Shown piece after piece: positions 32,368 to 41,452 of a DNA stretch of 64,000 bases. Position numbers and translations under genes: made by a program. Below the pieces are notes generated by a model. That model was not told the origin of the DNA, made no database searches, and saw only the letters and a program-made list of their open reading frames with translations. The number at the start of each line of letters is the position of its first letter. The first letter of the stretch is position 1. The DNA is from CAXQUZ01 sp942491145. Lineage in GTDB: Bacteria > Myxococcota_A > UBA796 > UBA2385. The stretch covers positions 372,001 through 436,000 of the forward strand of contig CALOBC010000017.1 of assembly GCA_942491145.1 (NCBI GenBank). Reading direction: 5' to 3'.

Positions 32368-34959
32368 TTACTGCTCGTCGCTCGGCGTGGTGAGGCCTTC
32401 GGGGGCCCCCGGCAGCGCCCGGCCGGTGTGTTGGCGCTGGTGCTCCAAGAGCGGCGCCTTCACCCACACGTAGGGCCCACCCGCAGCAGTCTGGATGCGG
32501 AAGACGGGCTTGCTGCCGGACTGGACGCTGGGGGACTGGGGCATCTTGACGACGATGTCCTTTCCGTTCAGTTGTCCGGCCGTGATGCGCTCATCGAGAA
32601 CCAGCACGTTGCGGTCAAAGATGCGCAGTCGCAGGGCCTCGGTGTCGGGGCTGGTGTCTTCCAGCATGGCGCCCGAGAAGCGCACGGCATGGATGCGGCC
32701 GGGCAGCTCGTCGAGGCGGGGAGGCGGCACCGGGGCGGACATCACGTCGCCTGGGTAGAGGATCCAGCCGCCGCCGATGCCCCGGTCTTCGGTCAATGAG
32801 AGGCTGTATTTGTGGCCGTTGTCGCCGGGGCGGCCGCCAATCGCCGACGACAAGAACAGCCGCTCGTCGTGGTGGCAGTAGGTGCCACCGCCGGTGTTGC
32901 GCACCTTGAGGCAGGTGGTGTTTGCACCATCGAGGACCTTGCCGTCTTCGGACACCCGCAGGGGCGAGCGGTCCACCAGCAAGCGCTCGCGCAGGTTGGT
33001 CATCGACAGCATCTGGAGCTCGGGAAGCTGCACCCGGGCGGCGTGCTCGGTGACCTTGCGGAAGGGGCCGGCGATGGGGCCCAGGTCCGGCGCCGGTGTC
33101 TTGAAGGACAAGGCGTAGGGGCCGGACTTGGCGAAGGCTGTGGCGGTCTCGGTGCCCGCAGCCTGAACGCCCACGATGGCGGACGTGGTGTCGAGCGCGG
33201 TGACCTCCACTTGGGCCACCACAAAGCTGGCGCCGTCTTCGGGCACCTTGACTTGCACTTGCCAGTTGCCGGTGCCGGGGCGGACCGTCTGGGTGGCGTG
33301 CACGAGCGAGCCCGTCTGTTCAAAGGGATGCTCGGCGCCGTCCGGACCGATGAGGGTGGGCAGCGCGCCATCGCCAGCCTGGCGCAGGGTCAGCTTCACG
33401 ACCGCGTCCGCGTCGGCCATGGTCTCGGCGCCGGGCATGGTGATGGCCAGGGTCGTGCTGGGAAAGACCCAGTGGACCTCATCCCGGGCGCCTTGGAAGG
33501 GCACATCGGGCGTCAGCACGGCTTGGAAGTCGGCGGCGGTGGGCGTCGTGCCGGGGAGGGCCGTGAAGCGCACGCTCTTGCCGCTGTTCCAGCTTCGGCC
33601 CTTGCAGGTGTCGCCGCGGAAGCTGCCCTTCACACCAAAGGGCTTGAGTGGCTCGCCGTCCTGAAGGACGATGACGGGGCTGATCGCACCGAGTCCGAAC
33701 GACTTGAGCTCCCGCTCTTGCAAGTGCGGTAGGGTCGGTAGGGTGATCTCCCATGCGCACTTGCCCTTGCCGGGAATGGCGTCACCATGGGCCAAGACAG
33801 GCACGTCGCCGGTGCGCTCGATCTTGGGACGGAGCAAGCGCTCCAGGCTGAGGGTGGCTTCGGGGACTTCGGCGCCACTGTCGAGCAGGTTGAGCGGTCG
33901 CAAGGCCTCCGCAAGGGCTGCGGTGACGAGGGCGGCACCCTTCTTGTTGAGGTGGGTGGTGTCCCGAAAGTGGAGGTTCTCGACCGGCATGTCGTGCAGG
34001 TCGATGAAGCCGGCGCCCGCTTTGTTGAGCAGCTCGACGAAGGCACGGGCCAAGTCGGGGTCCACCTCGTGGTCGGCCGCAACCTTGGGAGAGACGGGCA
34101 GATCGACGAAGACGACCTTGCCGCCGTGGCTCTGGATGAGGTCGATGAAGTCGGGCACGAGGGTGTCGATGGGATCGATCAGGTCCTTGTCATCTTCGTG
34201 GACCTCGCGGGCGTCCTCGACGATGGGAATGACCCGGCTCTGGAGGGTGAGGTCTTTGGCGCCCTCACTGCCGAGAAGGCGCTCCATCGCGTCATCGGCG
34301 AGGGCTTCGCCCGCTTCGCTGCGGGACTGTCCTGGCGCCAGCGTGGTGGGGTCAACGAATCCCCATCCGGTGACCCGGCCCTTGATGCCATCCGTGAGCG
34401 ACTCGCGAAAGCGGGTGCGCCGGGCCTTGGCGAGCCCCCAAGCTCCGCCCCCCTCGCTCTGTTTGCGGAAGACCTTTTGGTCGATGGCGGGCTCAAACTC
34501 GCTGAGTTGTTCCACTAGGCTGGCCATGCGCCGGCCACCCTCGACGTTGACTTGCATCGTGCGGCGGAGCGTGCTGACGACCAACACCACCGGTGGGTTG
34601 AGTTGGTTTTCGTAGACCCGGTTCTTGAGGATGGCAAACCAGTGGGGCGGCTGCATGTTGCTGCGCCACAGGGCGTGCACATCCTTGGGGGCCAAGTTGA
34701 GGGCCCGTGCGAGGGCGTTGGTGTCGATGCCCCGGCCCAGATGGGAGCTGCCGATGAGCAGTACTTGGGTGCCCCCGTCGGCCACAAGCGCCTTGACCTC
34801 GTCGTCGATCGACGCGGCGCTGGGGGCCAGAGCCGTGTCGGTGGGCTCGGGGGTGATCAGGTGGGCATAGGCCGCAAGCATAGCCACAGGAACCACGATG
34901 CTGAGGGCAATCGCGAGGGCCTTGCTGGTGGTGCTGGTGGCGGGCGGGGCGATGGGCAA
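32368..34959 (-). CDS. Membrane-anchored SGNH/AlgX-like protein
   Basis: 863 residues starting at TTG 34959, the first possible start after an in-frame stop; GGAG lies two bases before it, closer than usual. One N-terminal membrane segment (about 14-34) leaves the rest in the periplasm. Residues 60-350 look like an SGNH esterase or acyltransferase: LLIGSSHLGRG with a Ser, a central FVDLPVSPK and DTTHLNKKGA with the Asp/His pair, as in DltD, AlgJ and AlgX. The remaining 500 residues are several beta-sandwich-like domains. O-acetylation or deacylation of an envelope glycan is possible. The gene is not in a polysaccharide cluster. Confidence 0.65.
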   Translation of the reverse strand: MPIAPPATSTTSKALAIALSIVVPVAMLAAYAHLITPEPTDTALAPSAASIDDEVKALVADGGTQVLLIGSSHLGRGIDTNALARALNLAPKDVHALWRSNMQPPHWFAILKNRVYENQLNPPVVLVVSTLRRTMQVNVEGGRRMASLVEQLSEFEPAIDQKVFRKQSEGGGAWGLAKARRTRFRESLTDGIKGRVTGWGFVDPTTLAPGQSRSEAGEALADDAMERLLGSEGAKDLTLQSRVIPIVEDAREVHEDDKDLIDPIDTLVPDFIDLIQSHGGKVVFVDLPVSPKVAADHEVDPDLARAFVELLNKAGAGFIDLHDMPVENLHFRDTTHLNKKGAALVTAALAEALRPLNLLDSGAEVPEATLSLERLLRPKIERTGDVPVLAHGDAIPGKGKCAWEITLPTLPHLQERELKSFGLGAISPVIVLQDGEPLKPFGVKGSFRGDTCKGRSWNSGKSVRFTALPGTTPTAADFQAVLTPDVPFQGARDEVHWVFPSTTLAITMPGAETMADADAVVKLTLRQAGDGALPTLIGPDGAEHPFEQTGSLVHATQTVRPGTGNWQVQVKVPEDGASFVVAQVEVTALDTTSAIVGVQAAGTETATAFAKSGPYALSFKTPAPDLGPIAGPFRKVTEHAARVQLPELQMLSMTNLRERLLVDRSPLRVSEDGKVLDGANTTCLKVRNTGGGTYCHHDERLFLSSAIGGRPGDNGHKYSLSLTEDRGIGGGWILYPGDVMSAPVPPPRLDELPGRIHAVRFSGAMLEDTSPDTEALRLRIFDRNVLVLDERITAGQLNGKDIVVKMPQSPSVQSGSKPVFRIQTAAGGPYVWVKAPLLEHQRQHTGRALPGAPEGLTTPSDEQ

Positions 34960-35158
34960 TGCTCCGAGGCGCTGGGACGCGGTGCGACTCTAATCGATGA
35001 AGGGCGGCGGGATAGCCCGCGGGCGGGGGGATGGCTGAGTCAGGGCGCGCCATGGGTGCTCTGGCATCTTTCACGCCGTGGCCGGCCGGGACGGAGCGCG
35101 GGCATGGCAGCGGCCCCTGCGGTGGCCTGTGTGCCCGAAGGGGTCGGTGTGCCCAGGC

Positions 35159-38100
35159 TCAGTCGCGGGTCTTGGGGCTCCAGGGGATGGCCCCCTTCCG
35201 CTGAGTGGGGCCACTGTTGGGGCCGAGCAGCTCGTCTTTGCGCCGCTGAAGCTCGTCGCGGCTGAGGATGACTGTGGCCGCGCCGTCGGGCATGGGGGCT
35301 TCTTCAGAGTCGTCATCGTCGTCGGCCAGGAGCATCGCACGGCGACGTAGCTCGTCGCGGCTGTAGATGACCGTGGCCGCGCCGTCTCCGGGGAGGGAGA
35401 CCGGCGGCGGAAGCGGGAGGGGCTCGACGGCATCGGGAGCCGCGATTTGTGCGGGAGTCTCGACGAAGTCCGGTGCCGCGGGGATGGGGGGCGCGGCGGG
35501 TGTCCACGGCGGGGGGGCCGGTGGCAGGCTCACGGGCCTGGCCGGAGGCGGGCCGAGCGGTGGCGGGGGGCCGAGTGCAGGTGGCGGTGGGCCAAGAGCG
35601 ACGGGCGGTGGGCCGAGTGCAGGCGGGGGTGGGCCGAGTGCAGGTGGCGGTGGGCCGAGCGCGGGCGGCGGGGGGCCGAGTGCAGGTGGCGGTGGGCCAA
35701 GAGCGACGGGCGGTGGTCCCTGAGCGGGGGGCGGCGGGCCGAGCGCTGGCGGGGGTGGGCCGAGCGCGGGGGGAGGGGCCCCGAACGCCGGAGGGGGGGG
35801 CGGGGGCAGGCTGAAGCTGGGCGGGGGTGGACCCGCCACAGCCGGCGGCGGTCCGAGCATCGGTGGTGGGGGCGGCATGACCGGTGGCGGGGGCACCACA
35901 GCCGGCGGCGGGGGCGCCGGCACCGCAAGGTCCACGGGTGCTGGCCCGTCTGGGGCTTGGAGGGTGCGCCGGGGACGGCGGGGCGCCGGACGGGACGTGG
36001 GAGGTGGCGCCTGACTCTCACGCTTCTTGCTCGAAATGCGCGCCAGCAGGTCATTGACGGACTGTCCGGACGAAGGCACACTCGCGGTGCCGGTCGGGGT
36101 GGGCGGACCATCCTCGTCGGTCGGATCGTGGCCTCTGAGCCGGTTGACGCGGTTTTGGTAGCGCCGAACCCGACGGTTCCAGCGGGTGAGCTCCTGTTCC
36201 CGCTCATCAAGGAGTGCGTCGAGCTGGGCGCGGTGCGCTCTGCCTCGCTCGAGCTGGATCGCCACGGCGACCTTGCGGTCCTTCAGCCGGGTGTACTCGC
36301 CGTGCGCTGCGTCCAGGGCTTCGGTGTCGGGGGGCGTCGGTTCTCGAGGTGTGACGGCCATCGCATCGATGGCATCGAGCTTCTGGAAGAGGGTCTCCCG
36401 GCGGTCGTCCAGCTGGCGCAGGTCGGCGTCCCAACGGTCCCTGACCTCGACCGCTGTGGCGTGCGGAGCGCGCAGGGCAGATCTTGCTGCGGCGAGCCCC
36501 ACAACAAGGGCGGACTGGGCATCGGCGACGAGCTGGATGTGGTGCTCGACAGCCGACGAGCGCTCGGCGATGGCGTCGGCCACTTGGCGGGCACGCTCGG
36601 CCGGGGAGGGTGGAGGGGCTGGACGGGCCTGGTCGAGTGCATCGACGATGAGTCGCCCGTCGTCGACGTCTTGGGCACAGCGGGCGAGGTTGCGCTGGGC
36701 CGCGGCAACATGGGGCGTGGGGAGGGGCGGCGGCGGTGGCGCAGGCAGCCGAGGGCGCGGCCGGTCTCGAAGCGCTTGGAGCTTGGCCTGGGTGGAGGTC
36801 AGGAGCGACCGCTGCTGGGCGATGGCTTGACGTAGGGCCTTGCGCTGGCGCTTGTGGCCCTTCAAGCGGTGACGGCGGCTTCCGCGAAGTGCGGCAGTGG
36901 CCTGAATGGCGTGCAGCTCGGCTTCTTGGACGGACCTTCGCAGGGCGGGGCGGGGATCTTCCCCCCGAGCCGGGGCCGGCTTGGGGGGCGCTGCGGTGAG
37001 CCGGTTGCGGTGGGCCTCGGCGGTGGCGAGGGCTTGCTGGGTCGAAGTGACGGCTGCTCTCAGCGGCCGAGGGTCGGGCAGCGTGGTCGGCGGGGGCGGG
37101 GGGGCGTCGAGCACTGCACTGAGCTGGCCGCGCCGATGCTCAGCCTTCCGGCGGCGGCTGGACAGCGGGGCCAGTCCCCGTCGCACCCGCTCCCGAGTGC
37201 CCCGCAGCTTTCGCCGTTGGTTTTGGTGGGCATGGCGCCGGGCGAGCAGCGCGTGCCGTTGCCGATGGAGCCGGGACCGCAGGTCATCCCGCAGGTCGCC
37301 GAGGTCGAGATCCAGCCGCTCGGCGCGCTCTCGGGCCCGTTGCCAGCCCGTCCGTGCCGCCCGCCAGCGCTCGTGTTGTGCCTCAGGGGCTTTCTTGCCG
37401 GTGCGTCGGCGCTGGAGGCGCTGAATGGTCTCGAGCTGGGCCGGGATCGCGAGCACGGCAGCAGCGGAGCGTTCCCGGGCTGCGGTCAGCTCCGGCGAGT
37501 CTTGGTTCGGATCGTGGATCTCGGGAAACGGCGGCATCTCGACGCGGCGGCGCTGCAGCTCTGCACGCTCTGCGGCGATGGCATCTTGTCGGGCGCGCAG
37601 CTCCACAACGCGGTCGGTGGCGTCGAGCTGATCTCGCCATGCCCCACGCTGGCGGCGCCGGCGGACGAGCTGAGTGCGCAGGTCATTGCGCTGGGCCTCG
37701 ACAGCTTGCACGGCTTCTTCTGCCCGCTGCACCCGTCGGGCCCAGCCGTCGAGATCGTTGATGAACCGGGTGGGGGCCGTGGGAAGCACGAGCTGGGCTT
37801 GCCGGGCGCGGGCGTCGGCCACGCGCTTCTGGACGGTCGACAGCAGCTCTTGGACACCCTCCAGATCTCGGCTGAGCAGGGTGACGGCGGTGCTCGGGGT
37901 CCACGTGGGGACCTCGGGTCGGGCGTCCAGCAGTGTGGCCCGCCGTCGCCGGCCGGCGGCGAGGCCCTGCTCGGCACGGGTGGCTTGGGAGCGGGCGCTG
38001 TCGAGTCGCCGCAGCAACCCTCGCTGGCGGTTCTGCAGCCGGCCTCGCTGTTCGTCCAGCGCGCGGCGTTGGGCGGCTTGGTCTTCCCGCGCGCGATCCT

Positions 38101-39163
38101 TTGCGGTCCGAAGCGCAGCGATGGCGGACAGCAGCGCGCTGACTTGGCGGCGGGCCGGCCGAATGTCGATTCGCTGGGGCGGCGGCGGGGGGCCCGGGGG
38201 CACAAGCTGTTGACGCTTCATCTCGAGCGTGTCGCGCAACCGGGTGGCGTCGGACAGCCTGTCCTCGGACTGGGCAACCCGGGCTTGGGCGGGTGAGGGA
38301 CCTGCCTGGGACGTGGTCTGGGTTCCCAGGTTGGCCAGCCGGTCTTGCAGCGCGCGACGGTGTCTGTGCAGGCGCGCGCGCTCCGCCCTCAGGGGGGCGG
38401 TGGCCACCTGGGTGATCGCGGCCGAACAGGCCAAGGACGCGGCCTGAAGCTCTTCCAGGCGGGCCTGAAGTGCGAGCGCTGGTGACGGCGCAGCGGTCGG
38501 GGGAGCGGCCGATCCCGGCGCGGCAGCCGCGGCCACCAGCAGTCCATACACAGGTGTCGCGCGGGCTTCGGCCTGCCACGCTTCCCGACCGCCCTCCAAG
38601 ATGGGCAGTGCGCTGCGCACCGCTTCGGCGATCTGGCCCACTGCGACCGGAGGCGACGCCGCAAGGGCACATAGGTGGGCCGACAGGGCGGGGAGGGTCT
38701 CGGCCACCCGTGACTGAGTCGCATTGCCCAGCTGGTCCAAGACGTCCTGCAGGTCATCATCGTGGACGTCGTTCCACTGCTCGATCAGCGTGGAGGCGAC
38801 GGGCTCAAACTCGGTCGCAACCGCGAGGGTCATGTCCACCGCGGCGAAGCAGCGCAGCACGGCGTTGCCTTCAGGGCGCTCGACAAACGCGTCGACGGCG
38901 GGTTGGCCGGTGCACCCCGCCAGCTCGGCGATGATCGCGGCGAGCAGCCCCACGCGGATGAGGCTGTCCCGGGCATGTTCGTCTTCGAGGTACGAGACGT
39001 TGGCGTCCCAGTTTTCGTGGGCCTCGTACAGGCTGAGTGCGGTCCGGGCGCCAAGGGCGAGCGACAGATAGTGCCGGCCCTGATCCAGGGTCGCCGCGAT
39101 GGTGGCGATCTCACCGTCGATCGCACCCGGTGGGCGGGCGGGCGGCAGGTTCAGGACCCGCAA
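35159..39163 (-). CDS. Giant coiled-coil and polyproline protein
   Basis: 1334 residues from TTG 39163, but sensible coding continues upstream to a CTG at 39256, preceded by AAGG and lying directly after the in-frame stop of the small coiled-coil gene. Residues 1-210 are a helical domain. Residues about 225-1010 are extremely Arg/Glu/Ala/Gln-rich heptad repeats broken by Pro-rich hinges (PPPPPTTLPDP). Then a polyproline tract of about eleven GPPPPAL units, and a C-terminal tail with two copies of DGAATVI-x-SRDEL. No signal peptide or membrane segment, so cytoplasmic. It looks like a bacterial cytoskeletal or scaffold protein. Function unknown. Confidence 0.65.
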   Translation of the reverse strand: MRVLNLPPARPPGAIDGEIATIAATLDQGRHYLSLALGARTALSLYEAHENWDANVSYLEDEHARDSLIRVGLLAAIIAELAGCTGQPAVDAFVERPEGNAVLRCFAAVDMTLAVATEFEPVASTLIEQWNDVHDDDLQDVLDQLGNATQSRVAETLPALSAHLCALAASPPVAVGQIAEAVRSALPILEGGREAWQAEARATPVYGLLVAAAAAPGSAAPPTAAPSPALALQARLEELQAASLACSAAITQVATAPLRAERARLHRHRRALQDRLANLGTQTTSQAGPSPAQARVAQSEDRLSDATRLRDTLEMKRQQLVPPGPPPPPQRIDIRPARRQVSALLSAIAALRTAKDRAREDQAAQRRALDEQRGRLQNRQRGLLRRLDSARSQATRAEQGLAAGRRRRATLLDARPEVPTWTPSTAVTLLSRDLEGVQELLSTVQKRVADARARQAQLVLPTAPTRFINDLDGWARRVQRAEEAVQAVEAQRNDLRTQLVRRRRQRGAWRDQLDATDRVVELRARQDAIAAERAELQRRRVEMPPFPEIHDPNQDSPELTAARERSAAAVLAIPAQLETIQRLQRRRTGKKAPEAQHERWRAARTGWQRARERAERLDLDLGDLRDDLRSRLHRQRHALLARRHAHQNQRRKLRGTRERVRRGLAPLSSRRRKAEHRRGQLSAVLDAPPPPPTTLPDPRPLRAAVTSTQQALATAEAHRNRLTAAPPKPAPARGEDPRPALRRSVQEAELHAIQATAALRGSRRHRLKGHKRQRKALRQAIAQQRSLLTSTQAKLQALRDRPRPRLPAPPPPPLPTPHVAAAQRNLARCAQDVDDGRLIVDALDQARPAPPPSPAERARQVADAIAERSSAVEHHIQLVADAQSALVVGLAAARSALRAPHATAVEVRDRWDADLRQLDDRRETLFQKLDAIDAMAVTPREPTPPDTEALDAAHGEYTRLKDRKVAVAIQLERGRAHRAQLDALLDEREQELTRWNRRVRRYQNRVNRLRGHDPTDEDGPPTPTGTASVPSSGQSVNDLLARISSKKRESQAPPPTSRPAPRRPRRTLQAPDGPAPVDLAVPAPPPPAVVPPPPVMPPPPPMLGPPPAVAGPPPPSFSLPPPPPPAFGAPPPALGPPPPALGPPPPAQGPPPVALGPPPPALGPPPPALGPPPPALGPPPPALGPPPVALGPPPPALGPPPPLGPPPARPVSLPPAPPPWTPAAPPIPAAPDFVETPAQIAAPDAVEPLPLPPPVSLPGDGAATVIYSRDELRRRAMLLADDDDDSEEAPMPDGAATVILSRDELQRRKDELLGPNSGPTQRKGAIPWSPKTRD
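35249..35386 (-). repeat. Duplicated C-terminal motif of giant protein
   Basis: Two copies of a motif, DGAATVIYSRDEL (about 35348-35386) and DGAATVILSRDEL (about 35249-35288), separated by an acidic linker. The DNA copies share most of 40 bases (agctcgtcgcggctg core on the plus strand), so the motif arose by duplication. A conserved Thr followed by Val-Ile and then SRDEL could be a docking or phosphorylation site. Confidence 0.7.
35540..35800 (-). repeat. Coding polyproline repeat, 21-base units
   Basis: About eleven in-frame 21-base units encoding LGPPPPA or LGPPPVA. The near identity of units suggests recent expansion and length variation. Polyproline of this type in eukaryotic formins binds profilin; in bacteria it would be a stiff linker or a ligand for SH3/WW-like folds. 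Confidence 0.8.
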
Positions 39164-39265
39164 GACGGCCGCAGAGAGCGTCCACGCTGCGGTGCCCGAT
39201 GCCTCGGGGATCAGCTCTTGGAGCCTCGCGAGCGCGCTCGGGTCGGAGAGAGTCAGCGGATCGCC

Positions 39266-39769
39266 TTAGCCAGACAGGGCATTGAGCTGGGTCTCGATCT
39301 CGGCGATCTCGGCGGCGAGCTGTTGGTCCTCGGCCTCGAGGCGGCGGATCTCCTGCTCGGCGGCCTCGAGCTCGGCCTCCAGCCGGCGCTCCGCTTCGTC
39401 GATCTCGGCCAGCTCAGCCTCGATCGCGGCGCGCTCTTTCTCGGCTTCTTGGGCGGCGGCGGCGGCACGGGTCTGGCGTTCTTGCTCTTCAGCCTCGGCC
39501 TTTTCCAGAGCGAGCAGGGCTTCGCCATGCTCCCGTTCCCGTCGCTCCAGCTCAGCGCGGGCTTCGCTGATCTGTTCGTCAAGCTCGGCCAGCTCGTGCT
39601 CGTAGGCAGCCATGGCTTGGGCGTGGGCGGCGGACTCGGCCTCCGCTTCTTCTTGGCGCGCTTCCGCTTCAGACAGCGCCGCACGCGCTTCGTCCAGCTC
39701 TTTGAGCCGAAGCTGCAACGAGGCGTTGAGGGCGGAGATGTCCTGGCTTTCGGCGGGTTCCTGGCTCAT
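39266..39769 (-). CDS. Small acidic coiled-coil protein
   Basis: 167 residues, nearly one unbroken coiled coil: after a 12-residue head, Ala/Glu/Leu heptads run to the end (for example RLEAELEAAEQEIRRLEAE). Net charge is strongly acidic, opposite to the Arg-rich rods of the giant protein encoded next. It ends with TAA at 39266-39268, and the giant protein's open frame follows in the same phase with no ATG, GTG or TTG until 39163. The two products may bind each other, or may once have been one protein. Low-complexity composition makes homology searches unreliable. Confidence 0.65.
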   Translation of the reverse strand: MSQEPAESQDISALNASLQLRLKELDEARAALSEAEARQEEAEAESAAHAQAMAAYEHELAELDEQISEARAELERREREHGEALLALEKAEAEEQERQTRAAAAAQEAEKERAAIEAELAEIDEAERRLEAELEAAEQEIRRLEAEDQQLAAEIAEIETQLNALSG

Positions 39770-39886
39770 GCGCGCATCATAGTGGAGGGGTGGGGCCCGT
39801 GCACGCGGTCGCGCAAAGTGCGGCGGCGACGCATTGGCGAGGGGGCATCAAACGGGCACTGTGGGCGGGATGGCAAGGCGAAGGGA

Positions 39887-39960
39887 CGCCCCCTGCTGGA
39901 CTCGAACCAGCGACTCCGGACTTAGAAGGACCGTGCTCTGTCCACCTGAGCTAAGGGGGC
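39887..39960 (-). tRNA. tRNA-Arg (anticodon UCU)
   Basis: Minus strand. Seven-pair acceptor stem GCCCCCT/AGGGGGC, D-stem GCTC/GAGC, anticodon loop CTTCTAA with anticodon TCT (reads AGA), and T-arm GCTGG-TTCGAGT-CCAGC. The anticodon stem has one U-U mismatch. Discriminator base G; CCA is not encoded. A tRNA for the rare AGA codon in this GC-rich genome. Confidence 0.9.
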
Positions 39961-40212
39961 GCGCCGCCCGGCTAACCGGTCGCTGTGGGCGGGTCAGCCC
40001 AAGACGCCCAGCTTGTGCCGGGATGCGGGATCTTTGGGGAGCACCTGCGGGACGTGTCCGTCCGTCACATGCACCCACTGGCTGGTGGGCTGCGGTGCAA
40101 CCGAGCGGAGTCAGGTTCATCTCGGTGGCGCAGGGCCACAGCACAGCAAGCACCGCTGAGCGTTGGCCGGCAGCAAGCGCACTCCGATGACCAAGAGATA
40201 CCGGGCCCCAAG

Positions 40213-40254
40213 AACCAAAACGACCAGGTCGCGAGGGCACGGGCCTGGTCGTTT
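40213..40254 (-). terminator. Terminator of the SprA-related gene
   Basis: Perfect 11-bp inverted repeat AAACGACCAGG (40218-40228) / CCTGGTCGTTT (40244-40254), 41 bases after the stop of the minus-strand gene at 40295. On the minus strand the stem runs into TTTTGGTTCTTGG. It separates that gene from the downstream tRNA-Arg. Confidence 0.75.
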
Positions 40255-40294
40255 CAGTCGTCGAATGTGCGACCAAGGCGGCCGCCGGGCAACT

Positions 40295-41452
40295 TCAGTA
40301 GGCGACGAGGCGCATCGCAGCGCTCTGGGTGGCGCCGTAGTTGGCCCCGCTGCTCACAAATGCGTCGACCAGCTCGCTCTCAGAGCCAGAGTAGAGCTGA
40401 GCTTCTGCGCCGCTGCCGCCTTGAAAGACGCTGAGGTGAGGCACGCGGGCCGTTGGGGTGGCGAGCAGGGCCCGGCCACCGCCAATCGAGACAGGCCCCA
40501 TATCGCTGGGCGCTTCGACTTGAGGCACATTGCCGACGTCGATGGGCTTGGATGACGGCTTCACCGTCAATTCGGGCGGGGCGGATCCCGCTTCGAGGTC
40601 GACTTCGGGCAGGTCTGGCAGGTCCACACTCGGAGCCGTGGCAGCGGACTCGGTCGCAGTGCTGACGGACTCCAGAGCTTCTTCGGCCTCGCGGGCCGAC
40701 TGGCGGGCCAAGGACGCGCGAGCGCGGGCCTCCATCTGGCTGGCGCCGGCCGCGACCGCCCGATCAGCCCCGGAGGGATCGGCGGGCGCGAGGGCAGCCG
40801 CACGGATGCGCTGGGCTTTGGCGATGGTCTCTTCGTGGGTGCTTCCGCCGGACGTGTCGATGCTGACATGGCCGCCGACCGCGTACCGACGGCCATCTGG
40901 GCCGGTCTGGTAGGAGAACACGGGCGAGCCAGCCAAGCCGCCGGCGGCGCCCACATGGGCCAGCTCGTGGGCGCGAACAGCAGCGTCCCGTGCCTTGAGC
41001 TCGCTCACCACCGCTTGTTGTTCGGGGGGGAGCTGCCCGGGGAGGGCGCCTTGCTCTTCGGTGGGGCGGGACTCCGACGACGCACCGTCGGTGTCGGTCG
41101 ATGCCTGAGACGCTTCGTTCGAGTAGATGTTGAACACGCCATCTTCGCCGACCTCTTCGGCATCCCCGAAGATTCGACGCAGGCTGTCGCCCATCTGGTC
41201 GGACAGCGCCGAACCGGCAAGCGGGTTGCCGTAGAGGTCCTTGGGGCCGTCGGTGCTGGGCGCTTCCGCGTCCTGACCATCCAAGATTGCCGTGGCTTCT
41301 GCCGACAGCGAGATCACAACACCCACATGTGGCGTGGAGCTCGGCGAGTCGCGGAGCACCCCACGAGGGGACGTCTGGAGGGTGGCCACCTGCGTCGGCT
41401 GCGTGAGGGCGGTGGCTTGTGCGGCGCCGTTCATCATGTATGCGAGTTCCAT
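40295..41452 (-). CDS. SprA-related zinc metallopeptidase-like protein
   Basis: 385 residues from ATG 41452 (GAGGGAGG upstream); the frame is open further but without a site. The central block RAHELAHVGAAGG holds an HExxH zinc motif, followed by YQTGPDGRRYAVGGHVSID and ETIAKAQRIRAAALAPADPS-GADRAVAAGA (split), the signature of the SprA-related family found in many proteobacteria. No signal peptide is seen. The N-terminal third is Ser/Thr/Gln-rich and low in complexity; the C-terminal part has Pro-rich linkers. The biological role of the family is not established. Confidence 0.82.
   Translation of the reverse strand: MELAYMMNGAAQATALTQPTQVATLQTSPRGVLRDSPSSTPHVGVVISLSAEATAILDGQDAEAPSTDGPKDLYGNPLAGSALSDQMGDSLRRIFGDAEEVGEDGVFNIYSNEASQASTDTDGASSESRPTEEQGALPGQLPPEQQAVVSELKARDAAVRAHELAHVGAAGGLAGSPVFSYQTGPDGRRYAVGGHVSIDTSGGSTHEETIAKAQRIRAAALAPADPSGADRAVAAGASQMEARARASLARQSAREAEEALESVSTATESAATAPSVDLPDLPEVDLEAGSAPPELTVKPSSKPIDVGNVPQVEAPSDMGPVSIGGGRALLATPTARVPHLSVFQGGSGAEAQLYSGSESELVDAFVSSGANYGATQSAAMRLVAY

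Noticed and set aside
35540..35800. Tandem DNA repeat as a possible origin iteron or VNTR element
   Set aside because: It is an in-frame polyproline coding tract of the giant coiled-coil gene.
36906..38296. Plus-strand frames opposite the giant coiled-coil gene
   Set aside because: Antisense shadows of Arg/Ala/Gln-rich codons; no start sites or domains.
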